A DNA stretch of 40,091 nt from Betaproteobacteria bacterium. GTDB lineage: Bacteria > Pseudomonadota > Gammaproteobacteria > Burkholderiales > Burkholderiaceae_C. Position 1 is the first letter of the stretch, and every line of letters starts with the position of its first letter. Below the pieces are notes generated by a model. It did no database searches. It had not been told where the DNA came from and saw nothing but the letters and a program-made list of their open reading frames with translations. This document shows, in pieces, positions 20,600-29,314 of this stretch. The stretch spans positions 1 to 40,091 of the forward strand of contig CANFOR010000002.1 of the NCBI GenBank assembly GCA_947448675.1, written 5' to 3'. The position numbers and the translations under genes were made by a program.

Positions 20600-21325
20600 A
20601 TGGCCAGCCCCACCCAACTGGCCCTGAGCCTGGCCGCAGGCAGCCTGACCACGCTCAGCCCCTGCGTCTTTCCCATTTTGCCCTTGGTGCTGGGCGGCGC
20701 GGTGCAAAACAACAAGCTCGCACCACTGGCCATGGGCGTGGGCATGGCCACTTCGTTTGCATTGATTGGCATGCTGCTGGGCCTGCTCGGCCCCGCGCTG
20801 GGCATCGACGGCGACAGTGTGCGCGTGGGTGGCGCTGCCCTGCTGGTGGCTTTTGGCATCGTCATGCTGGTGCCTTGGTTGAATGAAAAATTTACCAACC
20901 TGGTCACACCCCTGGCCAACTCAGCCAACAGCGCCAGCAGCCGCTTGAACACCGAGTCGCTCTGGGGCGCGTTGGCGCTGGGCGGCTTGCTGGGCTTGGT
21001 GTGGAGCCCCTGCTCGGGCCCACTGCTGGCCTCGGCCCTGACCTTGGTGGCCAGCGAGGGCGGCGCGGCCAGCGGTGGCCTTATTTTGGGCTTGTTTGGC
21101 GTGGGCGCAGCCATCCCCTTGGTGGCGGCGGCCTACGCCTCGCGCAGCGGCTTCAACCGCGTGCGCGGCTGGGTGCTGGGTCGCATGGACGGCGTGAAAA
21201 AAGCCTTTGGCCTGCTGCTGCTCTTGGTAGGCGTAGCCATTTTGACGGGTGGCGACAAATGGCTCGAAGCCCAAGTGGTAACCGTATTGCCCGACTGGTG
21301 GGTGAATTTGGCGGTGAAGTTTTAG
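20600..21325 (+). CDS. CcdA/DsbD-family thiol-disulfide membrane transporter
   Basis: 241 residues with six predicted membrane helices. The two redox cysteines sit in the expected Pro-Cys settings: Cys22 in [13 protein letters not shown] and Cys138 in [14 protein letters not shown]. CcdA-type proteins carry reducing power from cytoplasmic thioredoxin across the membrane to a periplasmic thioredoxin, here very likely the protein encoded 13 bases upstream. No cytochrome c maturation genes are nearby. Confidence 0.88.
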   Translation: MASPTQLALSLAAGSLTTLSPCVFPILPLVLGGAVQNNKLAPLAMGVGMATSFALIGMLLGLLGPALGIDGDSVRVGGAALLVAFGIVMLVPWLNEKFTNLVTPLANSANSASSRLNTESLWGALALGGLLGLVWSPCSGPLLASALTLVASEGGAASGGLILGLFGVGAAIPLVAAAYASRSGFNRVRGWVLGRMDGVKKAFGLLLLLVGVAILTGGDKWLEAQVVTVLPDWWVNLAVKF

Positions 21326-21389
21326 GCCTCGGCTCTGGCGTAAACCTGCACGCAGTACGCACCCCACGCGCATCGGCGAAAATGCGTGC

Positions 21390-22394
21390 ATGAGCACATC
21401 CCACGTTAGCAACTCCCCCGTCGTGCGCGACGCGCAAAGCCAAAGCGACTACAACCCCTTGGCCAAACAAAAAGCCGGGGCCAAGCTCAGCCGCATCCCC
21501 GTCAAGGTTGAAAGCGGGCCGGTGCTGAAAAAGCCCGACTGGATCCGCGTCAAAGCGGGTTCGCCCAGCACCCGCTTTTATGAGATCAAAGACATTCTGC
21601 GCAAGAACAACTTGGTCACTGTGTGCGAAGAGGCTTCTTGCCCGAACATCGGTGAATGCTTTGGCAAGGGTACGGCCACCTTCATGATCATGGGCGACAA
21701 GTGCACACGGCGCTGCCCGTTTTGCGACGTCGGCCATGGCCGCCCTGACCCGCTAGATGCGAATGAACCGCTCAATTTAGCCAACACCATTGCCGCGCTC
21801 AAGCTGAAATACGTGGTGATTACCAGCGTCGACCGCGACGACCTGCGCGACGGCGGGGCGGCGCATTTTGTCGAGTGCATCCGCAAAACCCGCGAGCTCT
21901 CGCCCGGCACCACCATCGAGGTGCTGGTGCCCGACTTTCGTGGCCGCGACGACCGCGCCTTAGAGATTTTGAAAGCCGCGCCACCCGACGTGATGAACCA
22001 CAACCTGGAAACCATCCCGCGCCTGTACAAAGAGGCCCGCCCCGGCAGCGACTACGCTTTCAGCCTGAACCTGCTGAAAAAGTTCAAAGCCCTGCACCCG
22101 AACGTGCCAACCAAGAGCGGCATCATGGTCGGCCTGGGCGAGACCGACGACGAGATTTTGCAAACCATGCGCGACATGCGCGCCCACGGCATCGACATGC
22201 TGACCATTGGCCAGTACCTCGCGCCGTCGAACGCGCATCTGAGCGTCAAGCGCTATGTGCACCCCGACACCTTCAAAATGTTTGAAGCGCAGGCCTACGC
22301 CATGGGCTTTAGCCACGCAGCCGTGGGGGCCATGGTGCGCAGCAGCTACCACGCCGACCAACAGGCGCATGGGGTTTTGGCAGCCACGCTTTAA
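21390..22394 (+). CDS. lipA: Lipoyl synthase (radical SAM)
   Basis: 334 residues. The auxiliary 4Fe-4S cluster cysteines are C79, C84 and C90 ([12 protein letters not shown]). The radical SAM motif C-x3-C-x2-C is C105, C109 and C112 (CTRRCPFC). [26 protein letters not shown] and [14 protein letters not shown] complete the family signature. It inserts two sulfur atoms into protein-bound octanoyl groups made by LipB. Full length. Confidence 0.97.
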   Translation: MSTSHVSNSPVVRDAQSQSDYNPLAKQKAGAKLSRIPVKVESGPVLKKPDWIRVKAGSPSTRFYEIKDILRKNNLVTVCEEASCPNIGECFGKGTATFMIMGDKCTRRCPFCDVGHGRPDPLDANEPLNLANTIAALKLKYVVITSVDRDDLRDGGAAHFVECIRKTRELSPGTTIEVLVPDFRGRDDRALEILKAAPPDVMNHNLETIPRLYKEARPGSDYAFSLNLLKKFKALHPNVPTKSGIMVGLGETDDEILQTMRDMRAHGIDMLTIGQYLAPSNAHLSVKRYVHPDTFKMFEAQAYAMGFSHAAVGAMVRSSYHADQQAHGVLAATL

Positions 22395-22397
22395 GAA

Positions 22398-22473
22398 AAG
22401 TATCTATTCAGAAATCTATTAGATTTTTGACAAAATTCGTTTATTGACAGATACTTATAAAAAAGTATCTATT
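22398..22473. promoter_or_regulatory. Palindromic promoter/operator region of the HipA-like gene
   Basis: This A/T-rich 76 bases differs sharply from its surroundings. The 11-mer AAGTATCTATT occurs twice (22398-22408 and 22463-22473). The second copy forms an inverted repeat with AGATACTT at 22449-22456 (6-base spacer). A further perfect 7-1-7 palindrome, AAATCTATTAGATTT, lies at 22412-22426. A -35 TTGACA at 22427-22432 stands 17 bases before GATACT (22450-22455), which lies inside the inverted repeat. A protein bound there would block the promoter. The gene product itself has a DNA-binding-like N-terminus, so autorepression is inferred. Confidence 0.65.
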
Positions 22474-22474
22474 A

Positions 22475-23845
22475 ATGAATGCCCCTGAACCTCCACCGCT
22501 TAGCCCACCGCCAAAGCCGCTGACCGAGGCCTCACTTGAAGGCTTGGACGCTCAGTTGCGCAACCTGCTGGCGCAGGGCGGGCCGCTGAGCGCCAAGCAA
22601 TTGGTGGCCGCCACAGGCAAAAGCCAACCCAGCATCTCGTTGGCCTTGGGCCGTTTGGGCAGCGTCGTGCACAGGCTGGGCGCGGCGCGTAGCAGCCGCT
22701 ACACGCTCACTCGCAGCATCTTGGGCTTGCCCAGCGCGCAGAACCTGCTGCGCACCAATGCCAAGGGGCGCACAGAGATTTTTGGCACGCTACAGTTTTT
22801 GCAACAAGGCGAGGTGCATGTGCGCGGCACGCAGGGCCACGAATGGCTGGGTCGGGGCGGTCTGCCTTGGTTTTTGAGCAGCCTACGGCCCCAGGGCTTT
22901 TTGGGTCGGCAGTACACCCATTTGCGTCCCGACTTCCCTAGCGACCCCGACGCATGGACAACCGAGCAGGCGCTCTACATGGCAGCCAATCACATCAGCG
23001 ACCCACCCGGTGCGTTTGCGTTGGGTGCGGGCCATAGCCAGCATGAGGGCCTGCAAGTTGACGCAGACAACATCGCCCGCTTTTACGACCACATGGCCAC
23101 GCAAGCGGGCCACAGCCTGCCAGCAGCCTCGTCTGCCGGGGGCGAGCAACCCAAGTTCACGGCGCGCGTGCAGGGCCAACATGTGATCGTTAAATTCAGC
23201 CCACTTTGCGGCACGCCCTTTGGCGAGCGTTGGCACAACCTGCTGCAGCTCGAACACTTGGCCAACCAGGTCTTGCAAGCAAACGGCATTGCCAGCGCGC
23301 CCACCGTTTTGCTGCGTAGCAAGCAGCGCACGTACCTGCAGTCCACCCGCTTTGACCGCATTGGCACGCAGGGCAAGCGCCATGTGGTCGAGCTCAGTGC
23401 GCTGCACGATGCTTTTGTGCAAACGCCAAGGCAACACTGGGTCGCCAGCTGCGAGGCTTTGGTGCAGCAAAAATTGCTCTCGCCCCAAGGCCTTGAGCGC
23501 ATCGCGCTGCAATACCTGTTTGGCCAGTACATCGGCAACACCGACATGCATTTTGGCAACCTCGCGTTCTTTGTTGACGACGTGACCAAGCCGCAGCTCG
23601 AGCCCACACCGGTGTACGACATGCTGCCCATGCAGTGGCGGCCCGGCGTGCACAGTGGCGAACTGGGCTGTGCACCCGTGCAAGCGCAACGCCAGCCAGC
23701 GGGCTACGGCGCGCTGGCCGAGCGCGCGCGCCACATCGCCACCCTGTATTGGCAGCAAGCCGCCCAGCTGCGCAGCCTGAGCAGCGCGCTGCGGGCGGCC
23801 GCGCGCAGCAATGCGCAATTGCTGGCGCGCAATTTTCAAGACTAA
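22475..23845 (+). CDS. HipA-family kinase toxin of the YjjJ type with its own N-terminal HTH
   Basis: 456 residues from ATG 22475, which has no clear ribosome site. Residues about 20-80 look like a winged helix (LRNLLAQGGPLSAKQLVAATGKSQPSISLALGRLG). The HipA-like kinase core follows: SSAGGEQPKFTA near residue 215, VIVKFSP, the catalytic loop IGNTDMHFGNLAFF with Asp357, and VYDMLPMQW with Asp382 as metal ligand. Canonical HipA pairs with a separate HipB antitoxin, but none is encoded next to it. E. coli YjjJ has the same single-gene layout with a built-in DNA-binding segment. The substrate is unknown; HipA phosphorylates glutamyl-tRNA synthetase. Confidence 0.83.
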   Translation: MNAPEPPPLSPPPKPLTEASLEGLDAQLRNLLAQGGPLSAKQLVAATGKSQPSISLALGRLGSVVHRLGAARSSRYTLTRSILGLPSAQNLLRTNAKGRTEIFGTLQFLQQGEVHVRGTQGHEWLGRGGLPWFLSSLRPQGFLGRQYTHLRPDFPSDPDAWTTEQALYMAANHISDPPGAFALGAGHSQHEGLQVDADNIARFYDHMATQAGHSLPAASSAGGEQPKFTARVQGQHVIVKFSPLCGTPFGERWHNLLQLEHLANQVLQANGIASAPTVLLRSKQRTYLQSTRFDRIGTQGKRHVVELSALHDAFVQTPRQHWVASCEALVQQKLLSPQGLERIALQYLFGQYIGNTDMHFGNLAFFVDDVTKPQLEPTPVYDMLPMQWRPGVHSGELGCAPVQAQRQPAGYGALAERARHIATLYWQQAAQLRSLSSALRAAARSNAQLLARNFQD

Positions 23846-23857
23846 ACCCTCACTCCC

Positions 23858-24733
23858 ATGCAGAGCTTCACGCACGCCAGCCGTTCCACCGCTTACGCCC
23901 TGGCTGCCATTGCGCTGTGGGCCCTGCTCGCCTCATTGGGTTTGGCGCTGCGCCATGTGCCGCCGTTTTTGCTCACGGGCATTGCGTTGCTGGTCGGCAG
24001 CAGCTTGGCCTGGCCCTTTGTGCTGCGCCAGCCCGGGCTGTGGCGCGTGTCGTCCAAAGCCCTGGGCTTGGGGGTGTATGGCTTGTTTGGTTTTCATTTT
24101 TTGCTCTTTATCGCGCTGCGCCACGCGCCGCCGGTGCAGGCCAATTTGGTCAACTACCTGTGGCCCTTGTTGATGGTAGTTTTGGCCCCGCTGTTTTTGC
24201 CGAACACACATCTGACTGCTATACATTTAATAGCTGTTTGTGTAGGATTCACGGGCGCTGCAGCCGCCATCATGGGTTCCAGCGGAACGGAGCGTGCGCT
24301 TTTTAATGGCCTGCCCTGGGGCTACCTTCCAGCCGCCGGTTCGGCCTTTATTTGGGCCAGCTACTCGCTCACCTGCAAGCGCTGGGCACTGGCGGGCCAG
24401 GCCTTTCCCAGCGCGGCGGTTGGCTTGTTTGCCTTGGTCTCGGGCTTGCTGGCCTTGCTCTGCCACTGGACCTTAGAAGCGCCCACCCCGCTGAGCGCGC
24501 AAGACTGGGGCCTGCTGCTACTGATGGGCCTGGGCCCGCTGGGCGCAGCGTTTTTCTTATGGGACGCCGCGCTCAAGCACGGTGACGCGCAGCGCATCGG
24601 TATTTGGAGCTACCTCACGCCTTTGCTCTCTACCGCTTTGCTGATGCTGGTGTCGGGTCAGCCACTGACCTGGGCGATTGCTGGGGCGGCGGCTTTGATT
24701 GTGGGTGCGGCGGTGCTGGCAACACGTGCATAA
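23858..24733 (+). CDS. EamA/DMT-superfamily exporter
   Basis: 291 residues with about ten membrane helices in two EamA repeats. Typical segments are LRHAPPVQANLVNYLWPLLMVVLAPLF and SAFIWASYSLTCKRWA in the first half, and LGPLGAAFFLWDAALKHGDAQRIGIWSYLTPLLSTALL in the second. The last resembles YddG-like aromatic amino acid exporters, but the substrate is not certain. It lies 12 bases after the HipA-like gene. A 48-base element in sense orientation (24218-24265) encodes the hydrophobic run AIHLIAVCVGFTGAAA, helping to form a membrane helix. Confidence 0.85.
   Translation: MQSFTHASRSTAYALAAIALWALLASLGLALRHVPPFLLTGIALLVGSSLAWPFVLRQPGLWRVSSKALGLGVYGLFGFHFLLFIALRHAPPVQANLVNYLWPLLMVVLAPLFLPNTHLTAIHLIAVCVGFTGAAAAIMGSSGTERALFNGLPWGYLPAAGSAFIWASYSLTCKRWALAGQAFPSAAVGLFALVSGLLALLCHWTLEAPTPLSAQDWGLLLLMGLGPLGAAFFLWDAALKHGDAQRIGIWSYLTPLLSTALLMLVSGQPLTWAIAGAAALIVGAAVLATRA
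24218..24265 (+). repeat. 48-base interspersed element, copy 5 (in eamA, sense)
   Basis: GCTAT, ACATTTA, ATAGCT, ending ACGGGCGCTGCAGCC, identical over those last 15 bases to copy 6. Translated AIHLIAVCVGFTGAAA. No T-tail follows. Confidence 0.82.
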
Positions 24734-24769
24734 AAAAAGCCACCACGCAGAGCTCGGTGGCAGCTTTTT
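24734..24769. terminator. Terminator between convergent eamA and lipoprotein genes
   Basis: The stem GCCACC / GGTGGC (24739-24744 and 24756-24761) is flanked by an A-run on the left and a T-run on the right (24765-24769), so it could work on both strands. The loop of 11 bases is long, which lowers confidence a little. Confidence 0.65.
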
Positions 24770-24806
24770 GTTCTGCAGCTACTGCGGTCAGCGAAGCAGC
24801 ATCGCG

Positions 24807-26999
24807 TTAGTTATTCCAGCCAAAAATGCTGAACACAAAAGCGCGCCCCTGCGAAGACCGAATGCCGATTTCACGGTAATCGCCAGCCGAGCCAGCAACC
24901 AATGAGGGGATAGCAGTAGGCACAGGGCCCGCAGGTATGCTGATCACAGCATTTGTCGGGCTGTTATTGGTCGAATACGCCGCAGCCACATTGCTGGTGT
25001 AGTTCCACTTGTTCGTAGTGAAGGTGCCCGCAGCGCCCTTGGGGCTACGCTCTTCGGCATAGATATAAGCCACATCAACCGGAGGCGAATTCAAATTATT
25101 GGTCCATTGAATGGTGGCACTGGTAATACTGCCTTGCGGCGCCGTGACCAAAGCCGCAGAGCGCGATAAATCATTCACCGGCAAACCGAGCGCATTGCTT
25201 GGCGACACAATGGGGGCCAAAATCCGCGCGTATTCAATGGCCTCGGGCGTCGTATTGCCTTGGTTGCTATTTAAGAAAAATTCAAAAGTATATTTGCTAT
25301 ATGCAATGAACGGAGAAAAATCTGTTACCGCTGGAATGGCAAACGCATTGCCACCGCTTACGCCCACAGCGCCTGTGCTGGTAGGCCAGTAGCCGCTAAA
25401 CAATGCCGTTCCATCCAACGCAACTGCGTTTAAGCGGAATGAATTGCTAGCAAGAGCGGTCACCATCGGCGTCGTATCCACCTGGCCAATGCTGTTGTGC
25501 ACGCTAAAGGTGGTTTGGCCCGCTACGCTCGATGGGGTCATCACCACGCCCGGCGCTGGCAAACCAGGGCCAGTAACACGCACCGCACGTATATTGGCAT
25601 TCACATAGGTTTTAGTAGGTATGTCGTACCGCATAGAGTCCACATAGAAGCGAATCTGTGTGCGCATATACGATGGATTGCTGCCCGAGGTATTGCTTTG
25701 TTTTGCCGGGTTTTGTTGTGAATAGCGTTCATACCTTGGATTAAGGCTGAATTGAAAATTGCGCTGGTTACCATGCAAGATCCAATTGCCCGCATTGGCA
25801 CGCGTCAAGGTATCGTCACGTTTAAAAACCAAGACCTGGGTGTATTCCACAGGCGTTGCCACCGCACCATTAGGCCCATTGGAGCCAATGAACGGTTGCC
25901 GAATAGTGAACTCCACCACAGCCAAGTCGTCATAGGCGGCCGCACTGCCAGCGTATTTGCCAACAAACAGTAGCACTGGGTTGCGAAAGCTGCTACCCGC
26001 CACCGCCGTGGTGTTGGTATCGCTCAAGAGCGTACGAAATTCTTCGCCGAAGTCTTTGCTGTTGTGCATAAAGTTGAGCGATGCGCGGCGTGTGCCATCG
26101 GCATCTTGGCAGGCCACATCAGCCTGCCTTGCAGTAGAGCTTGTAATTGCCAAGCAACGGTTAATTTCATTCGTCCAGGCCTGCAGTTTGCTAAATGTTA
26201 GAACCGGGTTATTGGGCGTTGCTACCAAATTAGTAGCTAGCGGCGTAGCCGCAGTAATCAAACTCGTGGTGTCTACGTTGACCAGCTTGGCACGCAATTG
26301 CGTTGCGCCAGTGTTCGGGTCGCGGGTGTGGCTAACCGACTCGATCAAGGCGTCTACGCCGGTGCCGTCGTAGGCATAGGGTGACTTGATCGGGTCAAAC
26401 ACGGTGCTGGTTACGCCTGCTGCGCCCAATGCCGCGCGTACCGAAGTGAGTAAATCTTTCTTGGCTTGGGCCAATTTGGCCATGTCGATTTTGGAGCCGT
26501 CAAAGTTTTTGTCGGTGCCGGGCACGCCGCTGGAGACCACCGCGTCGGACACGATTTTGTCTGTCAGCGGATTGATCATGATGCGCACGGCTTTGCCTGC
26601 CACCGCGCTCTCGTCGGTCACCGATGTGAGCACGTTGCCGCCTGCGTCTACTACCTTGGCGACAATGGGCGAGGTGAAGTTGGAGAACTTCACAAAGTAG
26701 ACGCCATTGTCGTCAGTGAGGCCGCTGACCGACTTGCCGGTTGCGTCGGTCACTACCACCACCGCTTTGCGCAATGGCGAGCCATCGCCCGCACCACCAC
26801 CTGCGCCCGAGCTGCCGCCTCCGTCTCCACCGCCACTGCCATCGACGTAGCCAAAAGATGTCGCAGACAAATCGACCACGCCTTGGGGGGCCAGCGGGTC
26901 TACGGCAGCGGGAGCCGAGCCACCGCCACCACCGCAGCCGGCCAAAAACCCTGCGGCAGCCAGAGTGGCCGACAAGGTGATGAGTTGAATCCGATTCAT
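24807..26999 (-). CDS. Large lipoprotein with Gly-rich linker and carboxypeptidase-regulatory-like domain
   Basis: 730 residues with a ribosome site AGGAG 9 bases before the ATG. The lipobox LAGC places the lipidated Cys at residue 22, followed by GGGGGS. A Gly/Ser/Asp-rich flexible stretch runs to about residue 75. Residues about 78-130 look like a Cna_B/carboxypeptidase-regulatory-like beta-sandwich (AVVVVTDATGKSVSGLTDDNGVYFVKF). The remainder has no family I recognise; it is Asn/Thr-rich and mostly beta-predicted, so a surface or periplasmic binding role is plausible. Codon use is more A/T-rich in the middle (25100-26300) than in neighbouring genes. It shares an intergenic region with the divergent caspase-family gene, so the two may be co-regulated. 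Confidence 0.7.
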   Translation of the reverse strand: MNRIQLITLSATLAAAGFLAGCGGGGGSAPAAVDPLAPQGVVDLSATSFGYVDGSGGGDGGGSSGAGGGAGDGSPLRKAVVVVTDATGKSVSGLTDDNGVYFVKFSNFTSPIVAKVVDAGGNVLTSVTDESAVAGKAVRIMINPLTDKIVSDAVVSSGVPGTDKNFDGSKIDMAKLAQAKKDLLTSVRAALGAAGVTSTVFDPIKSPYAYDGTGVDALIESVSHTRDPNTGATQLRAKLVNVDTTSLITAATPLATNLVATPNNPVLTFSKLQAWTNEINRCLAITSSTARQADVACQDADGTRRASLNFMHNSKDFGEEFRTLLSDTNTTAVAGSSFRNPVLLFVGKYAGSAAAYDDLAVVEFTIRQPFIGSNGPNGAVATPVEYTQVLVFKRDDTLTRANAGNWILHGNQRNFQFSLNPRYERYSQQNPAKQSNTSGSNPSYMRTQIRFYVDSMRYDIPTKTYVNANIRAVRVTGPGLPAPGVVMTPSSVAGQTTFSVHNSIGQVDTTPMVTALASNSFRLNAVALDGTALFSGYWPTSTGAVGVSGGNAFAIPAVTDFSPFIAYSKYTFEFFLNSNQGNTTPEAIEYARILAPIVSPSNALGLPVNDLSRSAALVTAPQGSITSATIQWTNNLNSPPVDVAYIYAEERSPKGAAGTFTTNKWNYTSNVAAAYSTNNSPTNAVISIPAGPVPTAIPSLVAGSAGDYREIGIRSSQGRAFVFSIFGWNN

Positions 27000-27014
27000 T
27001 CACGCGCTCCTAGA

Positions 27015-27023
27015 GGGGGGGGG
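27015..27023. repeat. Poly-G tract (nine G) in the 5' leader of the lipoprotein gene
   Basis: A run of nine G on plus (nine C on the coding strand of the lipoprotein) lies just upstream of its ribosome binding site, 16-24 bases before the ATG. Such tracts are prone to slippage, which could change leader spacing or promoter strength. No variation can be seen in a single sequence. Confidence 0.6.
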
Positions 27024-27070
27024 AAGGTTTGTTTTTTGCACCTCCCACCATAGCGCTTTGTCAAGCACTT

Positions 27071-27085
27071 GAACATCCTATGTTC
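27071..27085. promoter_or_regulatory. Perfect inverted repeat in the divergent caspase/lipoprotein promoter region
   Basis: GAACAT-CCT-ATGTTC is a perfect 6-3-6 palindrome in the 151-base space between the lipoprotein start (26999) and the caspase-family start (27151). Its symmetry and position suggest a dimeric regulator site serving one or both genes. The regulator is unknown. Confidence 0.45.
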
Positions 27086-27150
27086 TAGGGATGCGCATTT
27101 ACGAAAAACCTGCTAGGGTTAAAGCCATCTATCGTTCCCATTGGATTCCT

Positions 27151-29304
27151 GTGCGTTCATTTATTCAAAACTTTCTAGCTGCCTGCTCCCTTGCTCTGCT
27201 CTGTGCAGCCCCTGTGCAAGCCCAAAATGCCGAGCGCGTCGCCCTGGTGGTGGGCAATTCGGCTTATCGCACTGCGCCTTTGTTCAATCCGCAAAACGAC
27301 GCCAAGGCAATGTCCAATCTTTTGCGCAACGCAGGTTTTGCAGTGGACCAGCAGGTAGACACCAGCTTAGATGCCTTGCAAAATGCAGTGGCGCAATTTG
27401 GCAAAGCCATTGCCGACCCTAAAGTGAAATTTGCGGTTTTTTACTACGCAGGCCACGGCGTGCAGCTGGACTGGCGCAACTACTTGGTGCCGGTAACGGC
27501 CAACATCCGCACGGCCGAAGACGTGCGCAACCAGACTGTCGACGTGAGCAGTTTGTTGGCCTATATGGGTGCGGCTAAAAACAAAAACTACATCATTATT
27601 CTGGACGCTTGCCGAGACGACCCTTTTGCAGGCGCCTACCGCGCGCCTGCAAAAGGCCTGAGCCAGTTTGACGCGCCAGTTGGCAGTGTATTGGCCTATT
27701 CCACCTCCCCCGGCAAGGTGGCTTTAGACGGCGAAGGCAGCAACGGTTTGTACACCGCTTATTTGCTAAAAGAGTTTGCCGTAAAAGGCGTAAAAATTGA
27801 AGACGCATTTAAGCGCACCCGTTTGAACGTACGCTTAGCCTCAAACGGTGCGCAAGTCCCGTGGGAAACCACCTCGCTCGAAGAAGACTTGTACCTGTTC
27901 CCCGAGGCCCGCAAACATTTAAGCGACGCCGAGCAAGACACCCTGCTTGAGCAAGAGCTACAAGCTTGGGCCAAGGTGAAAAACAGCAACGACTTTTTAG
28001 CGCTAGCCGAGTTCATCCGCGTCTACCCCAGTGGCAGCGTGAGCGAACTGGCGGCCTCGCGCATGAACCGTTTGCTGAGCGTTGCGCATGAGCGCGAGTC
28101 GCGCGGTTTGGTGGCCAAGTCGGCGTCTTTGCAGGCTGCCGAGCTAGAACGTACGTCACGTGAAGAAGCCTTGCGCCTGGCTGCAGAAAAGGCCGAGGCC
28201 AGCCGCGTGGCTGCCGCACAAGCAGAAGCTGCGCGCCAAGAAGCACTGCAGGCCGAGACCACCCGGCAAGAGACACTGCGCGCCGAGACCCAGCGTGCGC
28301 AGGCCGTGGCCGCGCAGCGTGAAGCGCAGGCCCAAGCCGAGGCTCAGGCCCGATGGGCACAAGCGCAAAGTGAGCAGGCGCGGGCCGAGCACATGCGCGT
28401 TGAAAGCGCACGCGCTGAGGCGGCGCGGCAAGAGGCCTTGCAAACGGCGCAGCGCGCGCAAGAAGCTGCAGCGCGGCAACAGGCCCAACGGGCACAGGCC
28501 GAGCGTGAGCAAGCAGCGCGGCAACAAGCGCAGCAAGAAGCCGCCCGAGCCGCGCTTGCTGCCGAGCAAAGCGCACGGCAGCAAGCCGAGGCCGCCCGCG
28601 CGGCACTGCTGGCGGTCCAGCAAAATGAGCTAGCAAAACAGGCTGCAGCGCCCGTCAGTACTGCGCAGACAGCTCCTATTTTGATAGCATCTGCAACCAG
28701 CGAAGTGCTGGCCAGCACGCCCTACTTCAGCGGCGCGACCGAACACTTGCGCCGCTACAGCGTGGGCGACAGCTTTAGCTTTCGCGTGATCGACCAGTTC
28801 AACAAAAGCAGCAAACCGCTAGAGATGCGCGTCACCGCACTCGACTTTGCCACCGACCAAGTGCAGTTCAACAACGGCGAATATGTGGCCGACCTGATGG
28901 GCAACATCTTGACCAATTTGCGCGGCAGCTCCAGTACACCGCGCCAGTTCTACCCGGCCGACATGTTGGTGGGCAAGCGCTGGCGCACCCAGTTCAAACA
29001 GGTGCGCGCAGCAGCGGGCGTCACCTACACCTTTCGCTACGACCTCAAAGTGGTGGGCAAAGAACGCGTCACCGTACCAGCGGGAACCTTTGACTGCTTC
29101 AAGATCGAAGCGCGCGGCTACAACATGGAACTTGGCGCTCGCCTAGAGCGCAATATTTGGGTCGCCCCCGGCGTGAACGCCGATATTGCCCACGAAACCT
29201 TGGTGCGCCTGCGCAACGGGCAGATCGAGCAAAACGAGCGCCAAGAGCTGGTGAGCTACAAACAAACTGCGCCAGTGCCTGGCTCTTCGCTGGCGAGCCG
29301 TTGA
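27151..29304 (+). CDS. Exported caspase-family (C14) protease with long Ala/Gln/Arg coiled coil and C-terminal beta domain
   Basis: 717 residues from GTG 27151, chosen because a clean signal peptide follows (RSFIQNFLAACSLALLCAAPVQAQ); an ATG at 27091 would add 20 residues in front. The caspase core (about 28-260) has the dyad His102 (YYAGHGVQLDWRNY) and Cys154 (ILDACRDDPF), both intact. Residues about 290-500 form a long Ala/Glu/Gln/Arg-rich helix, probably a periplasm-spanning coiled coil. Residues about 520-710 form a beta-rich domain (RYSVGDSFSFRVID ... VPAGTFDCFKIEARG) shared with the convergent gene at 29315-30814. An antisense 48-base element (28641-28688) encodes the linker between coiled coil and beta domain. 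It is convergent with that paralogue, stops 10 bases apart. Confidence 0.85.
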   Translation: MRSFIQNFLAACSLALLCAAPVQAQNAERVALVVGNSAYRTAPLFNPQNDAKAMSNLLRNAGFAVDQQVDTSLDALQNAVAQFGKAIADPKVKFAVFYYAGHGVQLDWRNYLVPVTANIRTAEDVRNQTVDVSSLLAYMGAAKNKNYIIILDACRDDPFAGAYRAPAKGLSQFDAPVGSVLAYSTSPGKVALDGEGSNGLYTAYLLKEFAVKGVKIEDAFKRTRLNVRLASNGAQVPWETTSLEEDLYLFPEARKHLSDAEQDTLLEQELQAWAKVKNSNDFLALAEFIRVYPSGSVSELAASRMNRLLSVAHERESRGLVAKSASLQAAELERTSREEALRLAAEKAEASRVAAAQAEAARQEALQAETTRQETLRAETQRAQAVAAQREAQAQAEAQARWAQAQSEQARAEHMRVESARAEAARQEALQTAQRAQEAAARQQAQRAQAEREQAARQQAQQEAARAALAAEQSARQQAEAARAALLAVQQNELAKQAAAPVSTAQTAPILIASATSEVLASTPYFSGATEHLRRYSVGDSFSFRVIDQFNKSSKPLEMRVTALDFATDQVQFNNGEYVADLMGNILTNLRGSSSTPRQFYPADMLVGKRWRTQFKQVRAAAGVTYTFRYDLKVVGKERVTVPAGTFDCFKIEARGYNMELGARLERNIWVAPGVNADIAHETLVRLRNGQIEQNERQELVSYKQTAPVPGSSLASR
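27622..27656. repeat. Perfect 14-base inverted repeat inside the caspase coding sequence
   Basis: The arms CCTTTTGCAGGCGC (27622-27635) and GCGCCTGCAAAAGG (27643-27656) are exact reverse complements around a 7-base loop. The repeat lies directly after the catalytic Cys codon block and encodes the residues PFAGAYRAPAKG. It would form a very stable mRNA hairpin. It lacks a T-run, so it is not a simple terminator. Confidence 0.75.
28641..28688 (-). repeat. 48-base interspersed element, copy 6 (in caspase gene, antisense)
   Basis: Minus-strand GCTAT, CAAAATA, GGAGCT, GCGCA, ending ACGGGCGCTGCAGCC, then TGTTTT. In the gene it encodes the linker AAPVSTAQTAPILI. Confidence 0.82.
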
Positions 29305-29314
29305 GCCAGCCAGA

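Noticed and set aside
22475-23845. Two-gene hipBA toxin-antitoxin operon
   Set aside because: No hipB frame exists in the upstream 80 bases or downstream; the regulatory domain appears fused.
26221-26245. GCTAC, 7 bases, GTAGCT as a possible further element copy
   Set aside because: The left hairpin fits, but neither strand continues with ACGCA or the second hairpin in register.
27159-27206. CTAGCTGCCTGC ... GTGCAGCC in the caspase signal peptide as a degenerate element copy
   Set aside because: The right end has the expected spacing, but the left arm is absent and the middle does not match.
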